Numbered from the stretch's first letter, positions 18,941 through 28,305 are shown. The stretch is DNA of 41,497 nt from Clostridia bacterium (GCA_017461545.1 JAFTXP010000005.1:1-41497); one strand, 5' to 3'. Notes: generated by a model not told the origin, from the letters alone. Translations and numbers: made by a program.

Positions 18941-20845
18941 ATGAATAAGAATAACTATTTTGATGCAGGGGAATGTGATGTTGCAGTCGTAGGCGCCGGA
19001 CATGCAGGTTGTGAGGCGGCGCTTGCGTGCGCAAGAATGGGTTTTAAAACTATAATATTTGCTATAAATCTTGACAGTGTCGGAAATATGCCGTGCAATC
19101 CGAGTATAGGAGGCACATCAAAAGGTCAGCTTGTCCGTGAGATAGACGCGCTTGGCGGAAGTATGGGTAAAATTGCAGATAAAACCACTTTGCAATCAAA
19201 AATTCTGAATAAAGCAAAAGGTCCTGCCGTTTATTCGCTTCGAGCACAGATAGACAGACGTAGATATCAGGAAGAAATGAAGCACGAGCTTGAACTCCAA
19301 AAAAATCTTGAGGTCAAGCAGGGTGAAATTATTGATATACTTACTGAAGATGGCGAGACAATTCCTCATGTGACAGGCGTTGTTACACACACAGGTGCAA
19401 CATATAAATGTAAATCCGTTATTCTTTGCACAGGTACATATTTAAAAGGAAGAGTCATTATCGGAGATGTCAGCTACAGTAGCGGTCCTGACGGGCTTTT
19501 TCCCGCAAACAGCCTTTCACCAAGGCTTAAAGAGCTTGGTTTTTCACTTATAAGATTTAAAACCGGAACTCCTGCAAGAATACGCCGTGAGGGTATTGAT
19601 TTTTCTCAAATGGAAATTCAATACGGAGATGATGTGATAGAGCCGTTTTCTGCAGAAACAGACAAAGTGGAAATTGACCAGATGCCTTGTTATCTCACTC
19701 ATACGACTGCTGAAACGCACGAGATTATCAGAAAAAACATTCACCGCTCGCCTATGTTTAACGGTTCCATCGAGGGTGTCGGTCCGAGGTACTGTCCTTC
19801 TATCGAAGATAAAGTGATGCGTTTTGCCGACAAAGAACGCCATCAGGCGTTTGTTGAGCCGATGGGAAGAAATACCGAGGAAATGTATCTTCAGGGAATG
19901 TCGTCAAGCCTTCCCGAAGATGTGCAGATTCAATTTATCCGCTCTATAAAGGGTCTTTCAGATGTTGTCATTATGCGTCCGGCGTATGCGATTGAGTACG
20001 ACGCCATTGATGCGCAGCAATTGAAGCTTTCTCTTGAAAGCAGAATTGTTGACAATCTTTTCTTTGCCGGTCAGATAAACGGTTCTTCGGGTTACGAGGA
20101 AGCTGCTGCCCAGGGAATTGTTGCAGGAATAAACGCTGCACTTAAATTACAGGGCAGGGAACCGATGATTATTGACCGCTCCGAAGGGTATACAGGCGTT
20201 TTGATTGATGACCTTGTCACAATGGGTACAAATGAGCCGTACAGAATGATGACTTCAAGGGCTGAATACAGACTTATATTGCGCCATGACAATGCGGAGG
20301 AGCGTTTGCTTGAAAAAGGATATAAAGTAGGTCTTATTTCCGAAGAGAGATATCAGAAATTCCTTAAAAAACAGGAAAACATAAAAAATGAGAGAGAAAG
20401 ACTTGAGTCCACGTATATTTCACATCCTAAAATGATTAACGGATATCTTGAAGAAAAGGGAAGTACTCCGCTGAAAAGTTCAGCATCTCTTGCCGACCTG
20501 CTCAGAAGACCGGAACTCATGTATTCCGATATAAAAGAAATTGAAAAACTTGCGGGAATTGATAATCCTTGCGAGGTTTCAAAAGAAGTCGGCGACGAAC
20601 TTGAAATTCTTGTTAAATATGAGGGTTATATCAAGCGTCAGGAACAGCAGATAAACCAATTCAGAAAAATGGAAAAGAAGATTCTTCCTGAAGATTTTGA
20701 TTATAAACAGATAAATACGCTGAGTCTCGAAGCTCGCGAAAAGCTTAATAAAATCAAGCCTGCCTCAATCGGTCAGGCGAGCCGCATAAGCGGTGTTTCT
20801 CCGGCAGATATAACGGCGTTGCTTGTGTATTTTAAAGAAGTCTGA
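18941..20845 (+). CDS. mnmG: tRNA uridine-5-carboxymethylaminomethyl modification enzyme MnmG
   Basis: 634 residues, full length, from ATG 18941 with GAGGAAGAG upstream. An FAD-dependent partner of MnmE. The FAD motif is [16 protein letters not shown], followed by [20 protein letters not shown]. The second half has [37 protein letters not shown] and a C-terminal MnmE-binding region with [12 protein letters not shown]. It starts 11 bases after mnmE. Confidence 0.98.
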   Translation: MNKNNYFDAGECDVAVVGAGHAGCEAALACARMGFKTIIFAINLDSVGNMPCNPSIGGTSKGQLVREIDALGGSMGKIADKTTLQSKILNKAKGPAVYSLRAQIDRRRYQEEMKHELELQKNLEVKQGEIIDILTEDGETIPHVTGVVTHTGATYKCKSVILCTGTYLKGRVIIGDVSYSSGPDGLFPANSLSPRLKELGFSLIRFKTGTPARIRREGIDFSQMEIQYGDDVIEPFSAETDKVEIDQMPCYLTHTTAETHEIIRKNIHRSPMFNGSIEGVGPRYCPSIEDKVMRFADKERHQAFVEPMGRNTEEMYLQGMSSSLPEDVQIQFIRSIKGLSDVVIMRPAYAIEYDAIDAQQLKLSLESRIVDNLFFAGQINGSSGYEEAAAQGIVAGINAALKLQGREPMIIDRSEGYTGVLIDDLVTMGTNEPYRMMTSRAEYRLILRHDNAEERLLEKGYKVGLISEERYQKFLKKQENIKNERERLESTYISHPKMINGYLEEKGSTPLKSSASLADLLRRPELMYSDIKEIEKLAGIDNPCEVSKEVGDELEILVKYEGYIKRQEQQINQFRKMEKKILPEDFDYKQINTLSLEAREKLNKIKPASIGQASRISGVSPADITALLVYFKEV

Positions 20846-20881
20846 CGGGTTTTATATATTTTTTATTTAAGGAGTCCGCTT

Positions 20882-21607
20882 ATGTCTGAACAGAAGCTTT
20901 ATGATATTTTGGCAAAGGAATCGAAAACTTTCGGTGTCGAAATAACAAAGGAAATGTTTGAAAAGTTTTATATATATAAAAGATTATTGCAGGAATGGAA
21001 CGAAAAGATGAACCTCACTGCAATCACAGACGATGAGTCAATAATGGTCAAGCATTTTGCCGATTCAGTAAGCATTGTGCCTTTCGTCCGTGAAATCGGT
21101 GCGAAAAATGCCGCAGACATAGGTACCGGTGCAGGTTTTCCCGGAATCCCCCTGAAAATTTGTTGCCCGGAGCTCGATTTATGTCTTTGCGATTCTCTTG
21201 CCAAAAGATTGACTTTTTTGAATGAGGTTTGCAGACAGACAGAGCTTAAAAATGTGGATATTGTACATTCCCGTGCAGAGGACTTGGGAAGAAATCCGAA
21301 ATACAGAGAAAAGTTTGATTTTGTAACGGCACGCGCCGTTGCTGCGATGCCTGTTTTGCTTGAATATTGTATGCCGTTTGTTAAAGTGGGAGGGTATTTT
21401 GCTGCAATGAAGGGTAATCCCGAAAACGAGCCTGATTTTAACAATGCGCTCAAGCTTTTAAACGGAAAAGTTGAAAAAGAGGATGATTTTTTGCTGTCGG
21501 CAGGGGATGAAAAGCAGCATAGACACATTTTTTATGTAAAAAAAGTTCGACAGATTTCTACAATTTACCCAAGAAAAGCCGGGATTGCAACGAAAAAACC
21601 GCTGTAA
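20882..21607 (+). CDS. rsmG: 16S rRNA (guanine-527-N7)-methyltransferase RsmG
   Basis: 241 residues. A SAM-dependent methyltransferase with motif I ADIGTGAGFPGIPLKI, preceded by WNEKMNLTAITD and HFADSVS, all typical of RsmG/GidB. AAGGAG precedes the ATG. The C-terminal 15 residues are basic and not conserved in my recollection of the family. It closes the mnmE-mnmG-rsmG series. Confidence 0.96.
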   Translation: MSEQKLYDILAKESKTFGVEITKEMFEKFYIYKRLLQEWNEKMNLTAITDDESIMVKHFADSVSIVPFVREIGAKNAADIGTGAGFPGIPLKICCPELDLCLCDSLAKRLTFLNEVCRQTELKNVDIVHSRAEDLGRNPKYREKFDFVTARAVAAMPVLLEYCMPFVKVGGYFAAMKGNPENEPDFNNALKLLNGKVEKEDDFLLSAGDEKQHRHIFYVKKVRQISTIYPRKAGIATKKPL

Positions 21608-21628
21608 TATGTAGAAACTTGTGTCATT

Positions 21629-21637
21629 TTTGTCGAA
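21629..21637 (+). promoter_or_regulatory. Possible Spo0A box upstream of noc
   Basis: TTTGTCGAA is an exact match to the Bacillus 0A box. It lies in the 157-bp gap between rsmG and noc. A single 9-mer match in AT-rich DNA is weak evidence. Confidence 0.35.
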
Positions 21638-21764
21638 GAATGATACTTTTCGTTCCGAAACGTAGAAATATTTGGGTGGAAAAATATGGTACAACCCATT
21701 TACAATATATTCACAACAGAGAATTTTTATGACACATCTGATGATATATTGAGGAGGTTTTACT

Positions 21765-22688
21765 ATGAGTGTAGCTATTTCTTTTGCGGAAGCAGGATAT
21801 TATAATGGAAACGGAGAAGGTTTGGAAAACAGTTCTGACAGAAAAGTTGTTCAGTTACTGATTGACGAAATAAAAACAAATCCTTTTCAGCCCAGAAAAA
21901 TTTTTATAAAAGAAGCATTATCTGAATTATCGGAGTCCATCAGAGAATACGGTGTATTGCAACCGATTACGGTTAGAAAACTGTCAAACGGTACATATGA
22001 GTTGATTGCCGGAGAACGACGTCTCAGAGCATCCAAAATGGCTGATATGAAATATATTCCGGCTATTATATACGAGTTTGATGATGATGACTCTGCGGTT
22101 ATTGCCTTGATAGAGAATTTACAGAGAGAAAGTCTGAGTTTTCTGGAAGAGGCAGAGGCGTATTATTGTCTTGTTATGGATCATGGTATCACACAGGAGC
22201 AGCTTGCTCAGAAAGTCGGAAAGAGCCAATCGACTATCGCAAACAAAGTACGTTTACTGAAACTTCCGCCTTTGGTACAGAAAATCATAAATGATAATAA
22301 TTTGACGGAGCGTCATGCGAGGGCTTTGCTTAGACTTCCCGACGAACAGCTTCAGTTGAAAGCTCTCAAAGCGATTTGCGATCATCACTATACAGTTCAG
22401 AAAACTGAGGATTTTATTTCGGATATTCTGGCAAAGAATGTTATTCCTTATAAGAAATCCAATGAATTTTCGGGCAAAAAGAATTATGAAGAATGTGGTT
22501 TATCAACAAGACGTATGGTTATAAATGAAATAAATTTATTTGTCAGAAATTTAAAATCTCTGATAAACAGCATCGTAAGATCCGGTCTTATTGTTCATGC
22601 TGCTCAGTTTGACAGAAAAGATTATTATGAATTTGTTATAAGAATTCCTAAAAAGGATAACGGATTGTCTTCTAATGCGGAGTTTTAA
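21765..22688 (+). CDS. noc: ParB-like nucleoid occlusion protein Noc
   Basis: 307 residues, a second ParB-family protein. The CTP-binding N-terminal domain has TNPFQPRK, LIAGERRLRASKMADM and ALIENLQRESLSFLEEAEAY. The helix-turn-helix is ITQEQLAQKVGKSQSTIANK, followed by ERHARALLRLP. The position behind rsmG, as in Bacillus, and the perfect NBS palindrome at 2092-2105 favour Noc over a second Spo0J. Noc keeps the division septum off the nucleoid while tethering DNA to the membrane. GAGGAGG lies upstream of the ATG. Confidence 0.9.
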   Translation: MSVAISFAEAGYYNGNGEGLENSSDRKVVQLLIDEIKTNPFQPRKIFIKEALSELSESIREYGVLQPITVRKLSNGTYELIAGERRLRASKMADMKYIPAIIYEFDDDDSAVIALIENLQRESLSFLEEAEAYYCLVMDHGITQEQLAQKVGKSQSTIANKVRLLKLPPLVQKIINDNNLTERHARALLRLPDEQLQLKALKAICDHHYTVQKTEDFISDILAKNVIPYKKSNEFSGKKNYEECGLSTRRMVINEINLFVRNLKSLINSIVRSGLIVHAAQFDRKDYYEFVIRIPKKDNGLSSNAEF

Positions 22689-22814
22689 CAGTTTATTTCC
22701 ATGTTTTTCTTATTATTTCTATATTTGTTCTTGCTTTTTCTGAAAGGTTTTCTTACAATAAAAATGTATATATAGATTATATTTGGCGATGTTTATAAAT
22801 GCGGAGGATTTGAT

Positions 22815-24365
22815 ATGGAAAAAACTTCATCACAGCAAAGACGTGAAAAAAAACAGCGCAAAAAAGAACGCGAACATATAGCCAGAAAAAAACAGAAAAG
22901 GACAAATGTTGTCGCATGGATAGTTGCAGTAACACTTGTTGCTGTTGTTGCTATAGTGACTACTGTAATAATAATCAATTCTGTTTCCAAGAAAATTTCC
23001 AAAGAAAATAGCGAAATAAACCAAATTGCTGTTAAATCGAAGTATTATGAACTCACTTTGGGGGATATGCAGTATTTGTATTACGACAATTATAATGATT
23101 TTATGAATGATAATTCAGAAAACATAAATATCAATGAGGAGGTTTCTCTGAAAGATCAGTATTATGATGAAACTGCAGGTATAACATGGTATAACTATTT
23201 TTTACAGCAGGCTAAAGATAATGCAGAAAGTTTTATTTTGCTGGCATCTGCTGCTAAGGATGAGGGATATACACTGTCAGAAAAAGAAAAAGATGATATT
23301 GACGGAATTATCGAGGCTTTTGAAGAATACGGTGCTGAGGAAGGTTATACCCTCCAAGGCTATATCGAATATGCATACGGAGAAGGAATTACAGAGGCAA
23401 ATATAAGAAAATGTCAGGAGATAAAAAAATTAGCTACGCGTTATTATACCGATAAAGTTGATGCGGCTACTCTTGCTTATACTGATGACGACTACACATC
23501 GTTTTTGGAAGAAAACTTTGACGCATATGCAAGTCAAACTTGCTTTATTGATTACACATATTTCAGTTTTGAGGCTACTTTCGATGAAAATGCTACCGAA
23601 GAGGAGATAAAAACTTCGAGAGAGCAGGCCTATGGTTTAGCTGAAGAATTACAGGCAAGTGAGTCTGCGGAAGAGTTTGATGGAATTATTTTAAAATATA
23701 TTGAAACTGCAAAACTGGCAGAAACTACCGGCGTTACCTCAGAAGAATATCTTCAGGATGTCTATAAGAGAACAATGGGATATAATGAGGATGATGATTT
23801 TGCTAAGTGGGCGTTTAGTGATGAACGTCAGACCGGTGATTCAACCATCATAGAAATTGAAGAAAATGTATTTGTTGTATATTATCTTAATAAGAGTCTT
23901 TATTTTAATGAAGATTCTACAAAAAATTTCCGTCAGATATTGATGGAGACAGAAAATTACGCATCCGAAGATGCTACAAGAAGTACTGCTCTAAATATTA
24001 TAAAGGAATGGGAAAACGGAGAAGCAACAGAGGAATCTTTCTCTGCGTTGGTAAAAGAATATTCTACAGATATTTCTTCTGTTGAAAACGGCGGTCTCTA
24101 TATGTATGTTCGCGAGGGAGAACTTGATATAGATAATTTTGATGAATGGTTGTTTGATGACAGTCGTAAACCGGGAAGTATCGGACTTATTAAATCCGAC
24201 GCAGGTTATCATATTGTATATTTCTGCGGCGACGGTGTTCCGACATGGCAGGCTATTTTAGTACAGCCTATGCAAGAGGATGTTTATGAAAATTTAAAAG
24301 AACCGCTTAAGGGTATATATAATGTTACATTTAATAACGAACTTCTTAATAAAATTGTAGGGTAA
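22815..24365 (+). CDS. Membrane-anchored parvulin-type (PpiC) peptidyl-prolyl isomerase / foldase
   Basis: 516 residues. A very basic N-terminus (residues 1-30) precedes one membrane segment (about 31-56), giving an N-in, C-out topology without a lipobox. The outer part has a SurA/PrsA-like helical region rich in Glu and Tyr. A parvulin domain lies at roughly residues 375-480: FRQILMETE, then FSALVKEYSTDISSVENGGL, then DDSRKPGSIG and DAGYHIVYF. It is expected to help exported proteins fold. It follows noc with its own GGAGG site after a 126-bp gap. Confidence 0.78.
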   Translation: MEKTSSQQRREKKQRKKEREHIARKKQKRTNVVAWIVAVTLVAVVAIVTTVIIINSVSKKISKENSEINQIAVKSKYYELTLGDMQYLYYDNYNDFMNDNSENININEEVSLKDQYYDETAGITWYNYFLQQAKDNAESFILLASAAKDEGYTLSEKEKDDIDGIIEAFEEYGAEEGYTLQGYIEYAYGEGITEANIRKCQEIKKLATRYYTDKVDAATLAYTDDDYTSFLEENFDAYASQTCFIDYTYFSFEATFDENATEEEIKTSREQAYGLAEELQASESAEEFDGIILKYIETAKLAETTGVTSEEYLQDVYKRTMGYNEDDDFAKWAFSDERQTGDSTIIEIEENVFVVYYLNKSLYFNEDSTKNFRQILMETENYASEDATRSTALNIIKEWENGEATEESFSALVKEYSTDISSVENGGLYMYVREGELDIDNFDEWLFDDSRKPGSIGLIKSDAGYHIVYFCGDGVPTWQAILVQPMQEDVYENLKEPLKGIYNVTFNNELLNKIVG

Positions 24366-24452
24366 TTAAAAACTTTTAAATAATTCTCTGAATATATATT
24401 CTGGTTGATTAAGTTTTTGTAATAAATAAAAAGAAAATGCGGAGGTTTTTTT

Positions 24453-25754
24453 ATGGCGGAGATATTAAAAGACAGAACTCTTTTGAACGATGAACATATT
24501 TTGTTCCTTGAAAATGAGTATATTAAATTAGGTGTAAATATAGGATTGGGCGGTTCGGTTACATATCTTTCCGAGCACGGAAAACCAAACCTTATAAACA
24601 GTTTTGACTGGGGACGTCAGATTCAGATGTCATTTTACAGCGGTCCTATTCCTTTCGAACCGGAGGGACAGGTTGTTCGCGAGGAGTGGAAAACTTTAGG
24701 TTGGAATCCTATTCAGGTCGGTGACTGCTATAATCATCCGTCAACGGTTCTCGAATATAAAGTTTCAGACAATGAAGTTTATGTAAAGAGCATTCCGATG
24801 CAGTGGCCGATGGACAATGTGCCGGGCGAATGTACTTTTGAAACATGGTATTCGCTTGAGGGCAAAAAAGTAAAAGTTCGCGCAAGATTAAATAATAACA
24901 GAGCCGACAAAACACAGTATAAGGGCAGACATCAGGAGCTTCCTGCTGTTTACACAAACGGTGTATGGTACAAACTCGTTTCATACATAGGAAATGAGCC
25001 GTGTACAGGCGATGCGATTACTGAAATATGCAACAAAGAGAACAAACGCGGCTGGCCTTGGGTTGGATTTAAGGCTACAGAGGGTTGGGCGGCTCTTGTT
25101 GACGATGATGGTTACGGTCTCGGTGTCTATAACAACGATACGTGCGATTGGATCGGCGGCTTTGCGGCTGCTGATGTGTCCCAGATGGGAACCGGCGGAG
25201 AAAAGGATTTCCCGACAGGATACATAAGTCCTCTTTGCTGTGAAATTATTGATCACAATATTGTTTATGACTATGATTATGTTCTCATAATAGGCGATGT
25301 GGACAGTATTCGTGATTATGCAGTAAGCCGTATTAAAGAAGAGCGAATAAAAAAATATGCTTTTGACAAGACAAGACAGCATTTTTCTTATGTAAATATA
25401 ACTGATGCGGGATACCCGCCGAAAGGATGTCTTGAATTTGACTTTGCTCCTGATAAAGTTGTCATCGGTCCTACACAATTCCATGACGGCAGAAAGATAG
25501 ATCATATATTGGTTGATGCAGAGCTTGATCAGGACGGTATTTTATGTCTTAATCTGATGTGTTATGACGGACAGTTCCACGAGGAAAGGCATTTCCAGTA
25601 TCCCTTCAATGTAAACGGCTTTAATGCCAAAGCCGGAAGACACACATATGAACTTCCGATTGACTGTGATGCAGGTGTCATTGCATTTATGTTGCATTTC
25701 GGTTCTACCGGTCATTTAAAGCTTTATTCTATTGAGTTTGTCGAAAAAGAATAA
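24453..25754 (+). CDS. Uncharacterised protein, likely galactose-mutarotase-like beta-sandwich
   Basis: 433 residues with no signal peptide or membrane segment, so probably cytoplasmic. The N-terminal part has VNIGLGGSVTYLSEHG, NLINSFDWGRQIQMSFYSGP, WNPIQVGDCYNHPS and GECTFETWYSLEGKKVKV, a pattern I associate with an uncharacterised family related to the aldose-epimerase/glycosidase sandwich fold. The C-terminal 110 residues look like a separate beta domain, perhaps carbohydrate-binding. Catalytic residues cannot be assigned. A role in sugar metabolism is inference. CGGAGG precedes the ATG. Confidence 0.55.
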   Translation: MAEILKDRTLLNDEHILFLENEYIKLGVNIGLGGSVTYLSEHGKPNLINSFDWGRQIQMSFYSGPIPFEPEGQVVREEWKTLGWNPIQVGDCYNHPSTVLEYKVSDNEVYVKSIPMQWPMDNVPGECTFETWYSLEGKKVKVRARLNNNRADKTQYKGRHQELPAVYTNGVWYKLVSYIGNEPCTGDAITEICNKENKRGWPWVGFKATEGWAALVDDDGYGLGVYNNDTCDWIGGFAAADVSQMGTGGEKDFPTGYISPLCCEIIDHNIVYDYDYVLIIGDVDSIRDYAVSRIKEERIKKYAFDKTRQHFSYVNITDAGYPPKGCLEFDFAPDKVVIGPTQFHDGRKIDHILVDAELDQDGILCLNLMCYDGQFHEERHFQYPFNVNGFNAKAGRHTYELPIDCDAGVIAFMLHFGSTGHLKLYSIEFVEKE

Positions 25755-25774
25755 TACAAGGAAAGGTGTATTTT

Positions 25775-26071
25775 ATGGAAATAAAAATGGCTCAACAAGG
25801 AAAAGAGCTTGTGATCGAACTTGCCGGAAGACTTGATACAACAACGGCGCCTGAGCTTGAAGCGGTTGTAAAAAGTGAATTTGAAGGAAAAGACAGTGTT
25901 ATTTTTGATTTCGCTGCTCTTGACTACATTTCGTCTGCCGGTCTCCGGGTGCTTTTATCTGCTCAGAAAATAATGAACAGACAAGGCCCGATGGTTATCA
26001 GAAATGTAAATGATACTATTAATGAAGTTTTTGATGTGACAGGTTTTAGTGATATTCTGACAATCGAGTAA
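25775..26071 (+). CDS. STAS-domain anti-sigma factor antagonist
   Basis: 98 residues from ATG 25775, with GGAAAGG 8 bases upstream. A single STAS domain: ELVIELAGRLDTTTAPELE, then SVIFDFAALDYISSAGLRVL with the phosphorylatable Ser in YISSAGLR, and a closing VFDVTGFSDILTI. Such proteins release a sigma factor by binding an anti-sigma kinase. No kinase or sigma gene is adjacent, so its partner is elsewhere. It is close to the SpoIIAA/RsbV type, but a sporulation role cannot be claimed. Confidence 0.88.
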   Translation: MEIKMAQQGKELVIELAGRLDTTTAPELEAVVKSEFEGKDSVIFDFAALDYISSAGLRVLLSAQKIMNRQGPMVIRNVNDTINEVFDVTGFSDILTIE

Positions 26072-26085
26072 GCTTAAAATAGTAT

Positions 26086-26114
26086 TTGACAAATTTTCTT
26101 TAAGAGAATAATAT
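26086..26114 (+). promoter_or_regulatory. Strong promoter for a small RNA (antitoxin candidate)
   Basis: TTGACA (26086-26091), 17 bases, then TAATAT (26109-26114). It lies just past the STAS gene and points at a short transcribed unit that ends in a terminator about 80 bases on. Confidence 0.65.
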
Positions 26115-26120
26115 AAAAAT

Positions 26121-26203
26121 AAAGAAGGCGCTGCCGACAGGCAGTTGCTCCTCTTGTTGGCTTTAATCGTCAACTGCGGTGACAGTTGACGATTATTTTT
26201 TTG
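26121..26203 (+). ncRNA. Putative antisense antitoxin RNA (type I)
   Basis: Predicted start about 7 bases after the -10. The roughly 80-base RNA would begin with GGCGCTGCC (26127), a short stem CTGCC/GGCAG, then GCTCCTCTTGTT, and end in a 12-bp perfect hairpin (26165-26176 with 26183-26194) followed by a T-run at 26196-26202. No open reading frame of note is seen. Its 3' part is exactly antisense to the last 12 codons of the small hydrophobic peptide on the other strand. Confidence 0.55.
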
Positions 26204-26358
26204 GTCTGGTTTTCTGAGATTTTAAGAACAAGATTTATTATGTAAAATACTAAAACAATTATTTCGAAATCGCTCATAAAACCACCCCCTTATATGTATC
26301 TAAAAAAACTACCAAAATACAAACAAGAGGAGCCTTCGGCCTGTTTTTGGGCAGCGCC
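26127..26358. repeat. Inverted leader repeats flanking the toxin gene
   Basis: GGCGCTGCC and GCTCCTCTTGTT occur at 26127-26135 and 26147-26158 on the plus strand, and again in the same order on the minus strand at 26358-26350 and 26333-26322. The predicted small RNA and the predicted toxin mRNA would therefore start with near-identical leaders. Confidence 0.75.
26170..26277 (-). CDS. Putative type I toxin, 35-residue one-span membrane peptide
   Basis: It begins MSDFEIIVLVFYIINLVL, a single hydrophobic span (about residues 5-19), followed by a short charged tail ending KKIIVNCHRS. The very strong ribosome-binding site AGGGGGTGG sits 4 bases before the ATG. Size, one span and charged tail resemble holin-like type I toxins of Firmicutes. 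The convergent small RNA overlaps the 3' end of the reading frame. A possible extended -10 promoter (TGATATTGT) lies about 105 bases upstream on the minus strand, so the mRNA would have a long leader. No experimental homologue is claimed. Confidence 0.55.
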   Translation of the reverse strand: MSDFEIIVLVFYIINLVLKISENQTKKIIVNCHRS

Positions 26359-26570
26359 CGATACCACAATATCACAAAGGTGATTCAAAAACTATTTCCC
26401 GTGAAAATGGATAATATGTAAAGATAATGGAAAATATTTTTCCTGTTCATTCATAGATAAATTTACCTTTCTGATAATGACCGCCTCCAATAATGCGGTG
26501 TACTAAATATATTCAAAAAGTGAAACGGGACATTATCACTTTTAAACAAGATTTGAGTAATCTTAATAGT

Positions 26571-26678
26571 GTTCATGTAGCTCTTCTACGCATGAACAGA
26601 AGTATTCGGGCGGAGGGTGCATACGGTACAATAAAGTGGAACAGAGCCTACACACGAGCCCGGAACTTCATAAATTGA
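26571..26678 (+). pseudogene. Remnant of an IS1182-type transposase C-terminal region
   Basis: The frame reads VALLRMNRSIRAEGAYGTIK, which matches the (L)RMNRSIQxEGAFGxIK motif near the end of DDE transposases of the IS1182 group. The conserved part before and after is missing, and the frame then drifts into unrelated sequence. No intact transposase is present nearby. Confidence 0.6.
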
Positions 26679-26696
26679 TTTGAAGTCCCGGGTTCG
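26655..26696 (+). terminator. Hairpin terminator behind the transposase remnant
   Basis: A 16-position stem (26655-26670 with 26681-26696, one mismatch and one G-T) around CGAGCCCGG/CCGGGTTCG is followed by TTTG and, a little later, a T7 run. Confidence 0.6.
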
Positions 26697-26800
26697 TTTG
26701 ACTGTTTTTTTACAGCCACTTTTGCAATTTTATATTATGCCAACTCGTGACAGAGTCCGCATTTAGAAAATCGTATTAGACAAAGAAAAGTGCAACTTGG

Positions 26801-27972
26801 TCATAACAGCATCGTCATATAAAGCGGAAGAAAAATTATGCCGTCTTCTGATTTTAAATCCTTTGTATGAAGAATAAACGGAGTGTTTAATTGATCTTTG
26901 AATTTCTTCCTGAATTTATTTATTGAAGATAAAGTGTATCGGTCGCCGGACTTTACTTCTATGGGCGAAATGTTATGCATATTAGTGTCCTTGCTCTTGG
27001 CGATCAAAAAGTCGATTTTCATTCTGTCTTCAGCATTTTCTCTTGAAGATTTTGAATAAAAATATAATTTGTGTCCTGCTGCAACCAACATCTGTGCCAC
27101 AATATTTTCCATAAGCATACCGCAATTTACCGACAATTTGTCAAAGAGTAGTTTCTTGTATATCTCTTCGCTCACAATTCCGTTTTCATCAAATGCGTGG
27201 CTGAGCAGAAGTCCTGTATCTGCCATATAGCATTTTAATGTTTTTCGTTCCATATTGAGTTTAAGTCCGATATTCGGTTCTGTGGAATTATAGCAAGTGT
27301 TGACTATCATAGCATCGTCAAGCCAATAAAAAGGTTGTTTGTAGTTTCGCATACGCGCACCCGGCATGATATCGCTGATTTTGAATTTTTTTTCGTGCTT
27401 TGAAAGTTGAGCAGGAATTTCATCAAAATTTGCTTCGATTTCAAGCGCATTACCTTCAGAGTGTTTCATTATGTCTCCGCGGTACAGAGTGAGAATATCA
27501 CGCTTTACTTTGTCGACCTCTTCAAAGTCCATCGGATACATACTTATATGGCGTTCTTCGGATGGAATAACTATATCCTTTACATTTTTCTAATCGACAT
27601 TAAAGAGCCTGTTTCAATATAATCATATCTTCCGTCAGCCACTAAATACTTAATGGCAGCTCTTGCCCTGGGAAACATTTGTACTTCGTCAAAAATAACA
27701 AGCGATTCTTTTGGGTATAATTTAGTGTTATAATAGCCGGAAAGATACATAAAAAGCGTATCCAAGTCATTAAGGTAATTTACAAACAAATCAGTTACCT
27801 CATTGCTCTCCTTGTTAAAGTCGATAATAATGTAGGTCTTATAATTTTCTTTTGCGAATTTTTCGACAATGTAACTTTTGCCTACACGTCTTGCTCCGTC
27901 TATCAGAAGAGCGGTTTGACCGTGTGAATCATTCTTCCATTGAAGTAATTTGTCATATACTTTTCTTTTCAT
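26801..27972 (-). pseudogene. AAA ATPase / DUF4143 protein, broken by a frameshift and an internal deletion
   Basis: The first part starts at ATG 27972 (MKRKVYDKLLQWKND) and has Walker A GARRVGKS, Walker B LVIFDEVQ and DYIETGSLMSIRK. A 1-base loss in a run of five T (plus strand 27585-27589) then causes an early stop; with one more base the frame continues NVKDIVIPSEERHISMYPMD. The second part jumps from MYPMDFEE straight to VDKVKRDILTLYRGDI, so about 50-60 residues present in typical relatives are missing. The DUF4143 C-terminus with KIDFLIAK and SPIEVKSGDRY is intact. The family is widespread and of unclear function. It lies on the strand opposite to replication flow, among IS debris. Confidence 0.8.
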
Positions 27973-28090
27973 CCAATCACCTGGTTTCACAATTCAAGAT
28001 TATTATTTTCTGTGTTTTAGCACATATTCAAGATTATTGGAAGAGTAGAATTGCACTAATTCAAAAATAATCTTGTTTAAATTGTACTTG

Positions 28091-28221
28091 TCAATAAAAG
28101 TGGACACGAAAAATATTTATTTTTAATTTGTTTTTTCAAAAGTAGACATGAGATATATTTTTCAGGAGTGCGCTTTTTCAAAAGTGATAATGTCCCAAGT
28201 GTTTAAGAGTGAAACGGGACA
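28091..28221. mobile_element. IS-end debris, IS21-like terminal repeats
   Basis: Four related units occur within 130 bp: TCAATAAAAGTGGACAC (28091-28107), TCAAAAGTAGACATG (28136-28150), TCAAAAGTGATAATGTCCC (28178-28196) and AAGAGTGAAACGGGACA (28205-28221). Multiple repeated end units are typical of IS21-like elements, but no istA/istB is present. GGGACATTATCACTTTT recurs inverted at 26527-26543 and the 13-mer GTGAAACGGGACA directly at 26520-26532, so a 1.7-kb segment with the DUF4143 pseudogene is bracketed. Confidence 0.45.
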
Positions 28222-28227
28222 ATATCT

Positions 28228-28274
28228 CTTTGTCAACAACTTTTTAGAATAATTCTAAAAAGTTGTTGACAAAG
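28228..28274. promoter_or_regulatory. 47-bp perfect palindrome containing an upstream PerR/Fur-type box
   Basis: Two perfect 23-bp arms (28228-28250 and 28252-28274) surround one central base. The core TTAGAATAATTCTAA (28244-28258) is a Fur/PerR-family operator shape. The right arm supplies the -35 TTGACA of the perR promoter. Confidence 0.75.
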
Positions 28275-28294
28275 CATATATTGATGTGTATAAT
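28266..28294 (+). promoter_or_regulatory. Consensus promoter of perR
   Basis: TTGACA (28266-28271), 17 bases, TATAAT (28289-28294), both perfect. Confidence 0.9.
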
Positions 28295-28305
28295 CCAATC
28301 ATAAG

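Noticed and set aside
26393..26408. ATTTCCCGTGAAAAT as a second Noc site
   Set aside because: Two or more mismatches and not palindromic; more likely part of the toxin promoter region.
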